Shown: positions 18,210-28,043, counted from the stretch's first letter. The stretch: DNA of 64,000 nucleotides from Thermobifida fusca NBRC 14071 = JCM 3263 (GCF_001592045.1 NZ_BCWB01000040.1:1-64000); one strand, 5' to 3'. Translations and numbers: made by a program. Notes: generated from the sequence alone by a model not told the origin.

Positions 18210-18299
18210 CGGAGGGTGTGGGATTTGAACCCACGAGGCCGGGGCTACCGACCTAACGCTTTTCAAGAGCGTCGCACTCGGCCGCTATGCGAACCCTCC
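18210..18299 (-). tRNA. tRNA-Ser (UGA anticodon)
   Basis: The 90-base minus-strand cloverleaf has acceptor arms GGAGGGT/ACCCTCC, discriminator G, anticodon loop CTTGAAA with anticodon TGA, a long variable arm as in class II tRNAs, and T-arm GTGGGTTCAAATCCCAC. CCA is not encoded. It reads UCA and other UCN codons. Confidence 0.93.
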
Positions 18300-18422
18300 T
18301 TGCGGGCATATGCCCTTGCAGTGATGGTAGCCCACCTAGGCGCCACGTGATGAGCGGATGCGCCACCCCAGCGGGGTTCCTTGCCGGGCCGCCGCGCCCC
18401 CGGTAGCGCAGCCGTGCAGGTC

Positions 18423-19154
18423 TTAGCGGGGGAACAGTTCGAAGGTGACCGCAAGTCGGCCGCCGAACCGCGGGGCGTTGGCGGACAAGGTCTCGTCCAG
18501 GAAGGACCGCACATAGGTTTCCGGGTCTTCGTCGGTGAGCCCTTCGATGTAGGCGCGGTGCTCCAGCAGGGAGCGGACAGCGCGCTCGTAGCCCGGGGTG
18601 GCGTCCACTGCGTGCGTGGGCTGGGGCGAGGCCGCCACGGCAACCCAGCGCACCCCGTTCCACGGCTCCAGTCCCTGGTCGACGAGTTCCGGGAAGATCC
18701 ACCGGTTGCCCGCGTCTGTGGCAGCGTCGAGCGTGGCCCGGCCTACCGCCTTGTGGTCAGGGGTGTTCCAGAAGCCGCCGTGGAAGGTGTCGCGGTGGTT
18801 GAGGGTGATGACGAGTTCGGGGCGGTGCCGCCGGATCGCCGCGGCGATATTCCGGCGCAGGGGGAGACCGTATTCGATCACCCCGTCGCGGTAGTCGAGG
18901 AACTCTACGGTGGTGACGCCGACAACGGCAGCGCTGGCGATCTGCTCCCGTTCCCGCAGCGGGGCCGCCTTGCTCGGGTGGATGCCGTCGATGCCCGCCT
19001 CACCGCGGGTGGCCAGCAGGTAGCTCACCTCTTTGCCTGCGTCAGTCCAGGCGGCGATCGCTGCGGCAGCCCCGTATTCCAGGTCGTCGGGGTGGGCGAC
19101 GACGGCGAGGGCGCGCTGCCAGTCTTCGGGCATGGGGGAGAGCTGCTCGGTCAC
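18423..19154 (-). CDS. PIG-L family deacetylase
   Basis: A 243-residue zinc hydrolase of the PIG-L/LmbE superfamily, whose members remove N-acetyl groups from sugars (MshB, Mca, GlcNAc-PI deacetylase). The metal motif AHPDDLEYG is near residue 26 and the later NHRDTFHGG/TPDHKAVG segment supplies the third ligand. The closest functional type (mycothiol-related or antibiotic-type) cannot be fixed. GTG 19154 is chosen because AGGAG lies 6 bases upstream; the frame continues to 19199 without a ribosome site. It is divergent from the thioesterase gene, with a palindrome between them. Confidence 0.85.
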   Translation of the reverse strand: MTEQLSPMPEDWQRALAVVAHPDDLEYGAAAAIAAWTDAGKEVSYLLATRGEAGIDGIHPSKAAPLREREQIASAAVVGVTTVEFLDYRDGVIEYGLPLRRNIAAAIRRHRPELVITLNHRDTFHGGFWNTPDHKAVGRATLDAATDAGNRWIFPELVDQGLEPWNGVRWVAVAASPQPTHAVDATPGYERAVRSLLEHRAYIEGLTDEDPETYVRSFLDETLSANAPRFGGRLAVTFELFPR

Positions 19155-19238
19155 GGGATTCTCCTGTCGGTCGGTTGGGCGGCTCGCTGGTTCTGGCAAA
19201 TGCGACGATTCGGGACTAATTGGGGTACCCAGGATTTT

Positions 19239-19250
19239 TACTGATCAGTA
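19239..19250. promoter_or_regulatory. 12-bp perfect palindrome TACTGATCAGTA
   Basis: A perfect palindrome lies 12 bases ahead of the thioesterase start and 84 bases ahead of the PIG-L start, in the shared divergent promoter. Position and symmetry suit a TetR- or GntR-type operator. The regulator is not identified and is not adjacent. Confidence 0.4.
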
Positions 19251-19262
19251 ATATCTGCGGGC

Positions 19263-19718
19263 ATGGTCATCAGTGAGGCTGATTTCGCTAAGTCGTCCAT
19301 CATGGCGGCCATGCCGCTCGCCCGCATCCTCGGCGTGGAGTTCGTGGAGTTGGCAGAGGAGCGGGCGGTGATGCGGCTCCCTGACAACCCTGACCATTAC
19401 GACCACACTCAAAACCAGCACGCTGGAGCGCTGATCGTCCTCGCAGAGACCACGTCGGGGGCAGCCGTGTTCAACGCCCTTGGCGACCGGCTCAAACTCG
19501 CGCTCCCCGTGTCCTTGGACGCCCGCGTCGACCACCGCCAGCCGTTCTCCGGCCCCGTGGTCGCTGAAGCCGTGCTGGGAGAGGAGTGGCGCACAGCCCT
19601 CACAGAACTGGAAGCCGGGGGCCAACCCGAATTCCCCGTGGACGTGGCGCTGCGCGCCGAGAACGGCTCCACCACCGGCACGGCCACGATCACGTGGATG
19701 CTGCGGCCCCACCCCTAA
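19263..19718 (+). CDS. hotdog-fold thioesterase (PaaI/DUF4442-like)
   Basis: A 151-residue hotdog-fold protein. The region DHTQNQHAGALIVLAETTSGAAVFNAL matches the conserved N-x-H/G-x-L...E motif of the PaaI and YiiD_C/DUF4442 acyl-CoA thioesterases, with Glu as the likely catalytic residue. It would hydrolyse an acyl-CoA in the cytosol. No good ribosome site precedes ATG 19263 and the mRNA may have a very short leader because the palindrome is only 12 bases away. Confidence 0.75.
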   Translation: MVISEADFAKSSIMAAMPLARILGVEFVELAEERAVMRLPDNPDHYDHTQNQHAGALIVLAETTSGAAVFNALGDRLKLALPVSLDARVDHRQPFSGPVVAEAVLGEEWRTALTELEAGGQPEFPVDVALRAENGSTTGTATITWMLRPHP

Positions 19719-20101
19719 ACCACCCTGCCGCCCGGATGCGTGCACTGCTGAACCAGCAGGCAGGGCACGCGCGAAAACGCACGTCTACCCCGGTCCTCTC
19801 CGCTGCGGCCCGCTGGTAGGTGCGGGGACGACGAAGGTGGATGCGTGGTCGACCGCGGCATCGAGGGCGAGCGGACCGCCCCCGCCCCACCGCCCTCAAA
19901 CGCGCGAAAGGCGGCCGGTCAACGTATCGGACAGCTGGCTCCCCGCAGCACCAGCTGCCGCCCCGCGCACACCCTCGGTATGCGTCCGGTGGCGGCCGCG
20001 ACAAGGGAACGGACGCCACAGCCGCCGAGATCCGTGCTGCCCTGATCCCGCCACCGTGCTGCTCCACGGCGACACCCAGTGAGCAGCGGAAATGCTGGCA
20101 C
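19719..20101. other. intergenic stretch, no gene seen
   Basis: This GC-rich stretch is open in several frames, but none has a ribosome site or recognisable protein. It may hold the promoter of the sliding clamp gene at its right end. Confidence 0.4.
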
Positions 20102-20129
20102 AAGTTTGTCCACAGGCTGGGGACAACTT
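20102..20129. promoter_or_regulatory. DnaA-box-like inverted repeat before dnaN
   Basis: TTGTCCACA (20106-20114), the actinobacterial form of a DnaA box, is followed by an inverted partial copy (GGGACAACTT, ending 20129). The site is about 80 bases upstream of the sliding clamp start, as expected if DnaA controls or senses this promoter. Confidence 0.5.
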
Positions 20130-20207
20130 CTCGGGTTTTGTCATATCCGCCAGGTAGGGTCCTCCCCAACCCGACTCTGGAATGCCGGACGGTACAGGGA
20201 GGCCCCA

Positions 20208-21347
20208 GTGAAATTCCGAGTAGACCGCGACGCCTTCGCGGACGCTGTCACCTGGACAGCACGGGCACTACCCGCACGCCCCGCTGTTCCCGTGCTCGCG
20301 GGAATGCGCCTGGAGGTCGCCGACACCGCCTCCGACACCCTGCGGCTGTCCGGGTTCGACTACGAGGTTTCCGCTCAAGCGTCCGTGGACGTCCACGCTG
20401 AGGAAGCCGGCAGCGTTCTCGTCCCCGGCCGTCTGCTCGCCGAAATCGTCCGCACCCTGCCCCCGCATCCCGTGGAATTCCACGTGGAAGGCTCCCGAGC
20501 CCTTCTCACCTGCGGCAATGCCCGGTTCACGCTGCTCACTCTGCCGCTGGAGGACTATCCGACCCTGCCGGCCATGCCCCGCACGATCGGCTCGGCTCCC
20601 GCGGACGTGTTCGCCACCGCGGTACGCCAGGTGCTCCCGTCGACCAGCCGCGACGACACGCTGCCCATGCTCACCGGCGTGCACCTCACCTTCCGAGGCG
20701 ACACGATCCTGCTCGCCGCCACCGACCGCTACCGCATTGCCGTGCGGGAAATGTGGTGGAAACCGGAAGAGGTCGACATTGACACATCCGCCCTGGTCCC
20801 GGCCCGCACCCTCGGCGACTTCAGCCGGTCCCTGACGGGCGGCAACGTCGACATCGCCCTGTCCACCAGCGACAGCCGAGGCGCAGGCGAAGGCATGATC
20901 GGCTTCGAGCATGACGGCAAACGCACCACCACGCGGCTGATCGACAGCGACTTCGTCTCCTACGAGTCGCGGTTCCCCACCGAGTTCGCCGCCCAAGCCG
21001 ACGTTCCGGTCGCACCCCTGGCCGAAGCGGTGAAACGAGTAGCGCTGGTCGCGGACCGCAGCACCCCGGTGCGGCTGTCGTTCACCTCCTCTGAGGTGGT
21101 GCTGGAGGCAGGCTCCGGTGACGACGCCCAAGCATTGGAAGCCTTGGAGGTGAATTTCGAAGGCGAACCGATGCGTATCGCGTTCAACCCGCAGTACTTC
21201 CTCGACGGGCTCACCAACGTGGAGACGGAGCGCGCCTTCCTCAGGTTCGTCGCCCCCACCAGACCGGCGGTGATCACTGGAACCCCGGCGAAGGAAGGCG
21301 GAAAACCGGACTTCCGCTACCTGGTGATGCCGCTCCGCTTGGCCTAA
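20208..21347 (+). CDS. dnaN: DNA polymerase III beta subunit (sliding clamp), not next to dnaA
   Basis: A 379-residue full-length clamp with the three repeated clamp domains. The N-terminus (MKFRVDRDAFADAVTW, LPARPAVPVLAGM) and the C-terminus YLVMPLRLA are canonical; internal markers are PMLTGVHL and AATDRYRIA. It encircles DNA and holds polymerase III and repair proteins. GTG 20208 follows GGGAGG by about 5 bases; the frame is open to 20079, but homologues begin MKF. dnaA, recF and gyrB are not beside it, so this is probably a second clamp or a displaced copy. A DnaA-box-like repeat lies upstream. Confidence 0.88.
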   Translation: MKFRVDRDAFADAVTWTARALPARPAVPVLAGMRLEVADTASDTLRLSGFDYEVSAQASVDVHAEEAGSVLVPGRLLAEIVRTLPPHPVEFHVEGSRALLTCGNARFTLLTLPLEDYPTLPAMPRTIGSAPADVFATAVRQVLPSTSRDDTLPMLTGVHLTFRGDTILLAATDRYRIAVREMWWKPEEVDIDTSALVPARTLGDFSRSLTGGNVDIALSTSDSRGAGEGMIGFEHDGKRTTTRLIDSDFVSYESRFPTEFAAQADVPVAPLAEAVKRVALVADRSTPVRLSFTSSEVVLEAGSGDDAQALEALEVNFEGEPMRIAFNPQYFLDGLTNVETERAFLRFVAPTRPAVITGTPAKEGGKPDFRYLVMPLRLA

Positions 21348-21511
21348 GGCTCGACAGTACGGAGCAGGGCTGCCGCGAGGGCAGAGCGCAGGGCAGGGCT
21401 GACAGCGGTGAGGTGAAGAGAGACCCGGCGCGGGAGGAGATCAACGGGGGATGTCCCCTGCTGTTCGGTGCCGTGGCGGGCCAGCAGGGGAGTGCGGGAA
21501 CAGGGCGGCCG

Positions 21512-21802
21512 CTACTCGTCTTCTCTTTCTCTGCGGGGTGCGGGCACGACGGGAGCGGTCCAGGTGCGGTCGTAGGCGTCAGTGCAGTCGCCGTCGTGGC
21601 CTTGGGGCCGTAGACAGGTGCTTTGGTGGACGGGGTGACGGCCCGGGCAGGCGTCGTCGAGCCAGCTTGTGATGCGTGCCAGCAGATCCAGACTGGTGCG
21701 GCGGGTCCGGTCGAGCCAATAGGTGCGCTGCTGGCTGGCTGAGAACAGATCCTCGGCGAGGCCACGGAGGATCTGGGCTTCCTCAGGCGTCAGCTCGACC
21801 AT
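21512..21802 (-). CDS. small hypothetical protein, coupled to upstream gene
   Basis: A 96-residue protein: MVELTPEEAQILRGLAEDLFSASQQRTYWLDRTRRT, then a Cys/His-containing segment (DACPGRHPVHQSTCLRPQGHDGDCTDA) that could bind a metal with C-H-C-H-C residues, and a charged tail. No family is recognised. Its ATG overlaps the stop of the 142-residue gene (TAATG), so the two are one translational unit, transcribed away from the XRE regulator. Confidence 0.55.
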   Translation of the reverse strand: MVELTPEEAQILRGLAEDLFSASQQRTYWLDRTRRTSLDLLARITSWLDDACPGRHPVHQSTCLRPQGHDGDCTDAYDRTWTAPVVPAPRREREDE

Positions 21803-22230
21803 TACGTGTCCTCCTCAGCCGAGGCGCAGGCCTTTTCGACGCGGGAGAGATAGGCGCGGGCATAGTCAGGCGGGCTGAACTCGATCAGCGTAAAGTCCAG
21901 GGCTTCCAGGTCGCTGGCCCCCACGACAAGGTCAGGCAGGAGCCGGTGGCGGGCAGTGAACATCACGACCTGGGTCGGGTCATAACCTAGCGCCCACAGC
22001 GGAGCATGCCGCCGCGCAACACGGACGAAATCCGTTGCCTGTTCGTAGGTCAGGGTTGCCGCGGGCAACGGCACAGCAGGCTGGGGGCGCGGTTCCCGGA
22101 CTTCTGGTGACTCTTCAGCGGCGGGGGAAGAGGCGGCTGAGGTTTCTCGGCGGTTGGCAAAAGGCCAGGACCGGGCCACGAACAGCGGTAACGCTGTGAC
22201 CAGCGGAAGCAAGACGCGAACAAGTCGCAT
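21802..22230 (-). CDS. small hypothetical protein with N-terminal membrane anchor
   Basis: A 142-residue protein with a hydrophobic N-terminus (MRLVRVLLPLVTALPLFVARSW) that may be a membrane anchor or signal. A Pro/Glu/Ser linker (about 30-55) and a C-terminal domain (LTYEQATDFVRVARRHAPLWALGYD... to ...YLSRVEKACASAEEDT) follow. GAGAGGAG lies 7 bases ahead of ATG 22230. A decayed copy sits at 23664-23946 in the same position relative to the second XRE gene. It is divergent from the first XRE gene. Function unknown. Confidence 0.6.
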   Translation of the reverse strand: MRLVRVLLPLVTALPLFVARSWPFANRRETSAASSPAAEESPEVREPRPQPAVPLPAATLTYEQATDFVRVARRHAPLWALGYDPTQVVMFTARHRLLPDLVVGASDLEALDFTLIEFSPPDYARAYLSRVEKACASAEEDT

Positions 22231-22442
22231 AGCGCGCTCCTCTCGAACAGGGGGTGGACTGGCAGCCTCTGCTCTGACTCATTGCATCCAATATAACTTG
22301 CAAGATTCATCTTTGCACTCAGAAATTGTTTCTACATGTCTACTTAGAAAAATGTTGGGAGTTGAGTGAAATGTCTGGTTCTCTGAGGGGCGTCTTAGGA
22401 TCTGATCAGCAGATTCGCTGTGACACGAGGAGCACACCGGAC

Positions 22443-23321
22443 GTGGCTATCAGTCCCACTCTTCGCCGCCGACACCTCTCCTCGCTGCTGCGTGAAGCAC
22501 GCGAGAAGCGAGGGCTTACGGCCAAGTGGGTGGCTGAGAAAGCCAAGGAGCGGTCCGGGCGGGAGCGCGGCTGGTCCGAGTCCAAGCTGAACCGGTTGGA
22601 AAGCGGCGTCTGGAAGCGGGTGCGCGCCGAGGACATCACCGTGCTGCTCGACATCTACGGGATCACCGCCCCGGACGAACGCGCCACCTATCTCACGCTT
22701 GTCCGGGAGGCCATGCAGAAGGGCTGGTGGGCCTCCTACAGCGACGTGCTTGGCACGGGCGAATTCGTCGGTTTGGAAGCGGAGGCATCGCGGATCCGCA
22801 CCTTCGAATCAGCGGCCATCCCAGGACTGCTGCAGACCGAGGACTATGCCCGTGCGCTCATGCGCGATAGCGAACAAATCGGTTCCTCAGCCAGCCTCGA
22901 CCGGAGAGTCCAGGCGCGCATGCTGCGACAGCAGATCCTTAACCAGAGCAGCCCGCCCGATTTCCACACCGTCATCGACGAATCTGTCCTGCTTCGGATT
23001 ACCCCCGAGCTCGCCGGGCAGCTCGACCACCTGTGGGAGGCCAGTCACCGCCCGCACACCGACATCCGTATCCTCCCGCTTAGCAGAGGACCGCACGCTG
23101 CGATGACCGGGCAGTTCGTCATCCTGGACTTTCCCCTGCCCAATCAGCCGGTGGTCTACCTCGAAGCTCTGGCAGAAGAGATCTACCTGGACAAACCTGA
23201 GGAAATCGACCGCTACCAGCGCATCTACGAGTACCTGCGGGACCAGGCACTGTCCCCCGAAGACTCACGGGACCTGATCCACACCCTCCGGCTGTCCCTG
23301 AACGAGAAACGCCATGACTGA
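22443..23321 (+). CDS. XRE-family regulator with DUF5753 domain, copy A
   Basis: A 292-residue protein. An N-terminal helix-turn-helix of the XRE type (SPTLRRRHLSSLLREAREKRGLTAKWVAEKAK...SESKLNRLESG, residues 3-60) is joined to a DUF5753 domain (GWWASYSDVLGTGEFVGLEAEASRIRTFESAAIPGLLQTEDYARAL...) typical of streptomycete WhiJ-like regulators. The region before GTG 22443 has low GC third positions, so the longer frame from 22371 is less likely, although its ATG has GGGAG 8 bases ahead; AGGAG lies 10 bases before GTG 22443. Its 3' end overlaps the DUF397 gene by 8 bases. Such pairs are thought to regulate development or act as toxin-antitoxin-like modules. Confidence 0.85.
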   Translation: MAISPTLRRRHLSSLLREAREKRGLTAKWVAEKAKERSGRERGWSESKLNRLESGVWKRVRAEDITVLLDIYGITAPDERATYLTLVREAMQKGWWASYSDVLGTGEFVGLEAEASRIRTFESAAIPGLLQTEDYARALMRDSEQIGSSASLDRRVQARMLRQQILNQSSPPDFHTVIDESVLLRITPELAGQLDHLWEASHRPHTDIRILPLSRGPHAAMTGQFVILDFPLPNQPVVYLEALAEEIYLDKPEEIDRYQRIYEYLRDQALSPEDSRDLIHTLRLSLNEKRHD

Positions 23322-23502
23322 GACACCCTGGCTACCCTTCCGCAAGTCCAGCTACAGCGGGTCGATCACGCAGAACTGTGTAGAAGTCGCTGTTACTTCC
23401 GAGTTTGTTGCGGTGCGGGATTCTGCGCACCGCGAGTTGGGGTATCTCACCTTCCCACTGGCCGAGTGGCGTGCTTTCCTCACCGAGCTCACCGACCGGT
23501 GA
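23314..23502 (+). CDS. DUF397 protein, copy A
   Basis: A 62-residue protein of the DUF397 family: WLPFRKSSYSG...NCVEVAVTSEFVAVRDSAHRELGYLTFPLAEWRAFL. These small proteins are almost always encoded beside an XRE/DUF5753 regulator and are believed to bind it or modulate it. The start overlaps the regulator stop. From codon 24 to its stop it is identical in DNA to copy B. Confidence 0.88.
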   Translation: MTETPWLPFRKSSYSGSITQNCVEVAVTSEFVAVRDSAHRELGYLTFPLAEWRAFLTELTDR

Positions 23503-23577
23503 CTCCAAGACGCCAGCACTTGATTGGACCGTTGGTGCTCGGTTGACGTGCGAAAAGAGCTGAAGACCGGTTCGCAG
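23383..23577 (+). repeat. 195-bp direct repeat, copy A
   Basis: The block is identical at every base to 25045-25239. It covers the 3' two-thirds of the DUF397 gene and about 75 bases past its stop, while the 5' part and the XRE genes differ. Confidence 0.92.
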
Positions 23578-23663
23578 GCCAGCTCAAAAATCACCCCGGT
23601 GCGCGGTGCCGTTTGATTCGGCGCGACCTAATCGAGCGCTCCTCCCGTGTAACTACGACAAGG

Positions 23664-23946
23664 TCAGGGAGGAGTCGGTGGCGGGCAAGTGAGCATCACG
23701 ACCTGGGCCGGGCCATAACCTAGCGCCCACAGTGGAGCTGCCACCGCGCACACGGACGAGATGCCTGCTCTTGAGCAAGGTAGCGGCACGGCAGGCTGAG
23801 AGCGCGATTCCTGGACTTCCGGAGACTCTTCAATAACGGGAGAAGGGGTGGCTGAGTTTTGCTGATAGGCGGCAAAAGACAAGGGGCCGGATCAGAAACA
23901 TCGTTACCGCTGTCACCAGCGGAAACAAGACGAGAGTAAGCCGCAT
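23664..23946 (-). pseudogene. decayed copy of the 142-residue divergent gene
   Basis: From ATG 23946 the frame reads MRLTLVLFPLVTAVTMFLIRPLVF, matching the N-terminus of the 21802-22230 product, then shifts. After the shift the matching part continues as SPVIEESPEVQESRSQPAVPLP, then a small loss, then APLWALGYGPAQVVML. At least two frameshifts and a missing C-terminal half mark it as a broken copy. The downstream partner gene is absent in this copy. Confidence 0.75.
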
Positions 23947-24065
23947 CGCACGCTCCCTCAAGGAAGGTGTGCGGACTTCGATCAGAGTTCTCGTCTTTCA
24001 TTTAAAAATGAGATTTACAGTTTTTTGATCTTACAAATAAAAGATGAATATGAGATTCGTGGACT

Positions 24066-24965
24066 GTGAATCAGGAATTGATCCTCAAACTACGCGAGGC
24101 CTACCATGCATGCATGCGAGAACCCAGTGGTGACTACAGCCCCACGATCCGGCGGCGTCGCCTATCAGAAGAGTTGAGACGGCTGCGCCTTGCCCGAGGG
24201 CTCACCCTGGAGCAGGTGGCGGAGAAACTGGAGTGGAGCAGAGCCAAAATCGCCAACATCGAGACCGGCAAACGGCTCCGTCCCTATGTCACCGACGTCG
24301 AACTGCTACTCAACGTCTACGGGGTCGACGATCCTGACCAGCGCGCAGCGCTCCTCGACCTCACCCGGCAATCCCGCACTAAAGGCTGGTGGGCCTCCTA
24401 CGGTGGCCTGCTCGGCGACTATGTCGGAATGGAGGCTGAAGCCTCCTCCATTGCCACCTACCAACTGGGCGCGATCCCTGGTCTCCTCCAGACTTTCGAC
24501 TACGCCGTTGCTCTCGCGCAAGCAATGCGCTACCCGCCAGAGGACGTAGAGCGGATTGCCGCTTCCCGAGTACGGCGTCAACAACTCTTTGCAAGGAAGA
24601 ATCCGCCGCGCTTCCACGCGGTCATCGACGAGGCTGCCCTCATCCGTCCCGCGGCTCCCGATCGTCCCGACGTCATGCGCGCGCAGATTCACCACCTCAT
24701 CAACCGCGCAAACGACGCCAACGTCACCCTGCAACTGCTGCCTTTCACCGCTGGCTTGCACGCGGGGGTCAGTGGACCGTTTGTCCTCCTAGAATTCCCT
24801 GATCCGGCAGACCGGCCCGTCGTCTACCTGGAAACCCGGGCTGGCGGCCACTACTTGGAGGACACCGCTGAGATTACGGAATACCAGGACCTTTTCACTC
24901 ACCTGCACACCACAGCGTTGTCTCATGAAGCAACTGTCGCCCGCCTCGCCCAACTCGCCGAATAG
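24066..24965 (+). CDS. XRE-family regulator with DUF5753 domain, copy B
   Basis: A 299-residue homologue of copy A, with helix-turn-helix SPTIRRRRLSEELRRLRLARGLTLEQVAEKLEWSRAKIANIETG and DUF5753 domain (GWWASYGGLLGDYVGMEAEASSIATYQLGAIPGLLQTFDYAVAL...). The proteins are clearly related but diverged, unlike their DUF397 partners. The GTG at 24066 gives 16 residues ahead of an ATG at 24114; neither has a strong ribosome site and the later one fits family lengths. It is followed by DUF397 copy B. Confidence 0.85.
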   Translation: MNQELILKLREAYHACMREPSGDYSPTIRRRRLSEELRRLRLARGLTLEQVAEKLEWSRAKIANIETGKRLRPYVTDVELLLNVYGVDDPDQRAALLDLTRQSRTKGWWASYGGLLGDYVGMEAEASSIATYQLGAIPGLLQTFDYAVALAQAMRYPPEDVERIAASRVRRQQLFARKNPPRFHAVIDEAALIRPAAPDRPDVMRAQIHHLINRANDANVTLQLLPFTAGLHAGVSGPFVLLEFPDPADRPVVYLETRAGGHYLEDTAEITEYQDLFTHLHTTALSHEATVARLAQLAE

Positions 24966-25044
24966 GACAACTGTGCACACGCCCGATCCCGCACCTCTTG
25001 CCTTCCGCAAGTCCAGCTACAGCGTCACCGCGCAAGAGTGCGTG

Positions 25045-26428
<1,384 letters not shown>

Positions 26429-26443
26429 TCCGCGTTCCTGCGG

Positions 26444-26478
26444 GGACAGGGTGCCTCCAGTGTGGGGACACCCTGTCC
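26444..26478 (+). terminator. mdh terminator hairpin
   Basis: GGACAGGGTG (26444-26453) pairs with CACCCTGTCC (26469-26478), 15 bases after the mdh stop. Confidence 0.6.
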
Positions 26479-26520
26479 GAAACCCGGGGGCAGACGCGGG
26501 TGGCGGGCCAGCAGGTCGGG

Positions 26521-26949
26521 CTAGCCCGCCACCTTTTCCACAGGGTTGTCCCCAGCGTCGTCCCCGACCGGGAGCAGCTCGTAGTGGACGGGCTCGTAGC
26601 GCAGCATCCGATAGGACAGCGGCAGCATCCACCGCCGGGTGATCAGGTGGCCGCGCGCCAGCAGTCGCGCGGCGCGGTGGGCTTCCTCACCGCTGAGTGG
26701 TCGGACCCGGCCGCGGACCGGAGCACCGGTGGGTTCCCCGCGGAACGTGCATGTGCGCAGGTCAACGAGGGGATTCTCGGTCATTCGTGCGGCTGTGCTG
26801 GAGTCTTTGCCGACCCGGAACAGCAGTCGGTCACCGTCGAGTGCGATGCTCACCGGGGTGTGCACGGGGGTTTTGCCGTTGTTGAGATACGTGGTGAGCA
26901 GCGCGATCCGCTGGTGGCGGAACTGGTGGAGCAGCGCGGTTCCGGGCAT
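26521..26949 (-). CDS. PPOX-class (F420/FMN-type) oxidoreductase
   Basis: A 142-residue split-barrel flavin/F420-binding protein: ALLTTYLNNGKTPVHTPVSIALDGDRLLFRVGKDSSTAARMTENPLVDLRTCTFRGEPTGAPVRGRVRPL. The pattern is that of the pyridoxamine-phosphate-oxidase-like, F420-dependent group common in actinobacteria. The substrate is unknown. ATG 26949 is preceded by a purine-rich GGGGGAGAGG. It stands alone on the minus strand, and two DnaA-box-like sites lie in its upstream region. Confidence 0.75.
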   Translation of the reverse strand: MPGTALLHQFRHQRIALLTTYLNNGKTPVHTPVSIALDGDRLLFRVGKDSSTAARMTENPLVDLRTCTFRGEPTGAPVRGRVRPLSGEEAHRAARLLARGHLITRRWMLPLSYRMLRYEPVHYELLPVGDDAGDNPVEKVAG

Positions 26950-27039
26950 CCTCTCCCCCTCTGCAGCGGCCGTGGTGTCAAGGCCCCACTTTCCCGGAAT
27001 TGGGGGCTGCCACCACTGACCATGTCCAGGCAGGCCAAG

Positions 27040-27070
27040 TTATCCACAGATTTCCACAGGTTTATCCACA
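27040..27070 (+). promoter_or_regulatory. cluster of DnaA-box-like sites
   Basis: TTATCCACA occurs at 27040-27048 and again at 27062-27070 in the same orientation, with ATTTCCACA (27050-27058) between. The consensus 9-mer is rare by chance in GC-rich DNA. The cluster is in the 200-base gap between the PPOX gene and the DUF2786 gene. Confidence 0.55.
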
Positions 27071-27148
27071 GCTTTTGAGGGGTGGGGGATGGCCGTTTCC
27101 GGTCTGCGGAAACCCGGGGACCGCGGCGGAACCGCCTCGCGCTCCGCT

Positions 27149-28006
27149 TTAGTTCGCGGCCGCCTGCCCCGGCAACGAGTGGGTGCCGCCTTTGCCTACC
27201 GCGGTCTCCAAACCCAACTGTGCGTTACGGCCCCGCAGATAGCCTGCCCGGTACCCAGCCCGATGATAGGTGCGCTCGGGCCGGGTCGGCCGCAGTTTCG
27301 GGAAACGACGGGCAAATTCCTCCCGCACCCGGTCCACATCCGTACGCAACACCAGCTCCGCACCCGTGCTCGGCGTGTCCTCCGCCGCGCCCGCACCACT
27401 CCCCACCTGGGCATCCTCGGCGAGCCGGGCCCGAAACTCCCGGATACGCTCCGCTACCGCAGTCCCGTAGGCGCGGATGAACGACCGGTAGAAGCGGTTG
27501 CGTTCCGTGGCCAGAGTGGAACGGTCGTAGTTGCGCAGCTCCCGCAGGTTCGCCACATGCTCCCGCGCCGCGAACCGCGCCGACGACTCCATCTGCATGG
27601 TGATCGACGGCAGCAGCACTCGCAGCGAATCCAACGCACTCACTGTTCCGATGATGATCAGCGTGCGGTCGGTGTTCGCTGACGTGTTGCCGCGCACCGC
27701 CGACTGGCATCCGTACGCGGCCGCGATCGCTGCCAGCGCCTTCACCCGGGCTTTGCCGTGCCCGCCGACACCGGAAACCGGGAAGTCCAGCCTGCTGATC
27801 TCCTCAACACCCTCACCGCGCTGCGCCCGCGCCTCCGCCTCCGCAATCGCGTGGCGGGTCATCAGCTCAGCGGCTTTCGCGGTGAACGCTTGGCTTTCCG
27901 CGTCGGTGACCGAAGGGTCCTCTGCCATGCGCAGCAGCCCGCGGACCCGTTCGATCATCTTCTTCCGGGCGTCTCCCCCGGCGCGCCCCCGTGCGTCAGA
28001 CGCCAT
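27149..28006 (-). CDS. DUF2786-domain protein
   Basis: A 285-residue protein. The N-terminus KKMIERVRGLLRMAEDPSVTDAESQAFTAKAAELMTRHAI (residues 15-55) is the DUF2786 domain; the middle forms a mixed fold and the C-terminal 60 residues are basic (RTYHRAGYRAGYLRGRNAQ). No catalytic motif is recognisable; function unknown. GGAGC lies upstream of ATG 28006. The hairpin at 28044-28077 lies upstream of it and belongs to the preceding gene. Confidence 0.75.
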   Translation of the reverse strand: MASDARGRAGGDARKKMIERVRGLLRMAEDPSVTDAESQAFTAKAAELMTRHAIAEAEARAQRGEGVEEISRLDFPVSGVGGHGKARVKALAAIAAAYGCQSAVRGNTSANTDRTLIIIGTVSALDSLRVLLPSITMQMESSARFAAREHVANLRELRNYDRSTLATERNRFYRSFIRAYGTAVAERIREFRARLAEDAQVGSGAGAAEDTPSTGAELVLRTDVDRVREEFARRFPKLRPTRPERTYHRAGYRAGYLRGRNAQLGLETAVGKGGTHSLPGQAAAN

Positions 28007-28043
28007 GGACCCAGCTCCGTTCCCTGTTGGGCAGCGGCCAAAA

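Noticed and set aside
19690-20169. minus-strand frame in the thioesterase-dnaN gap
   Set aside because: No ribosome site, no family match, overlaps the thioesterase end.
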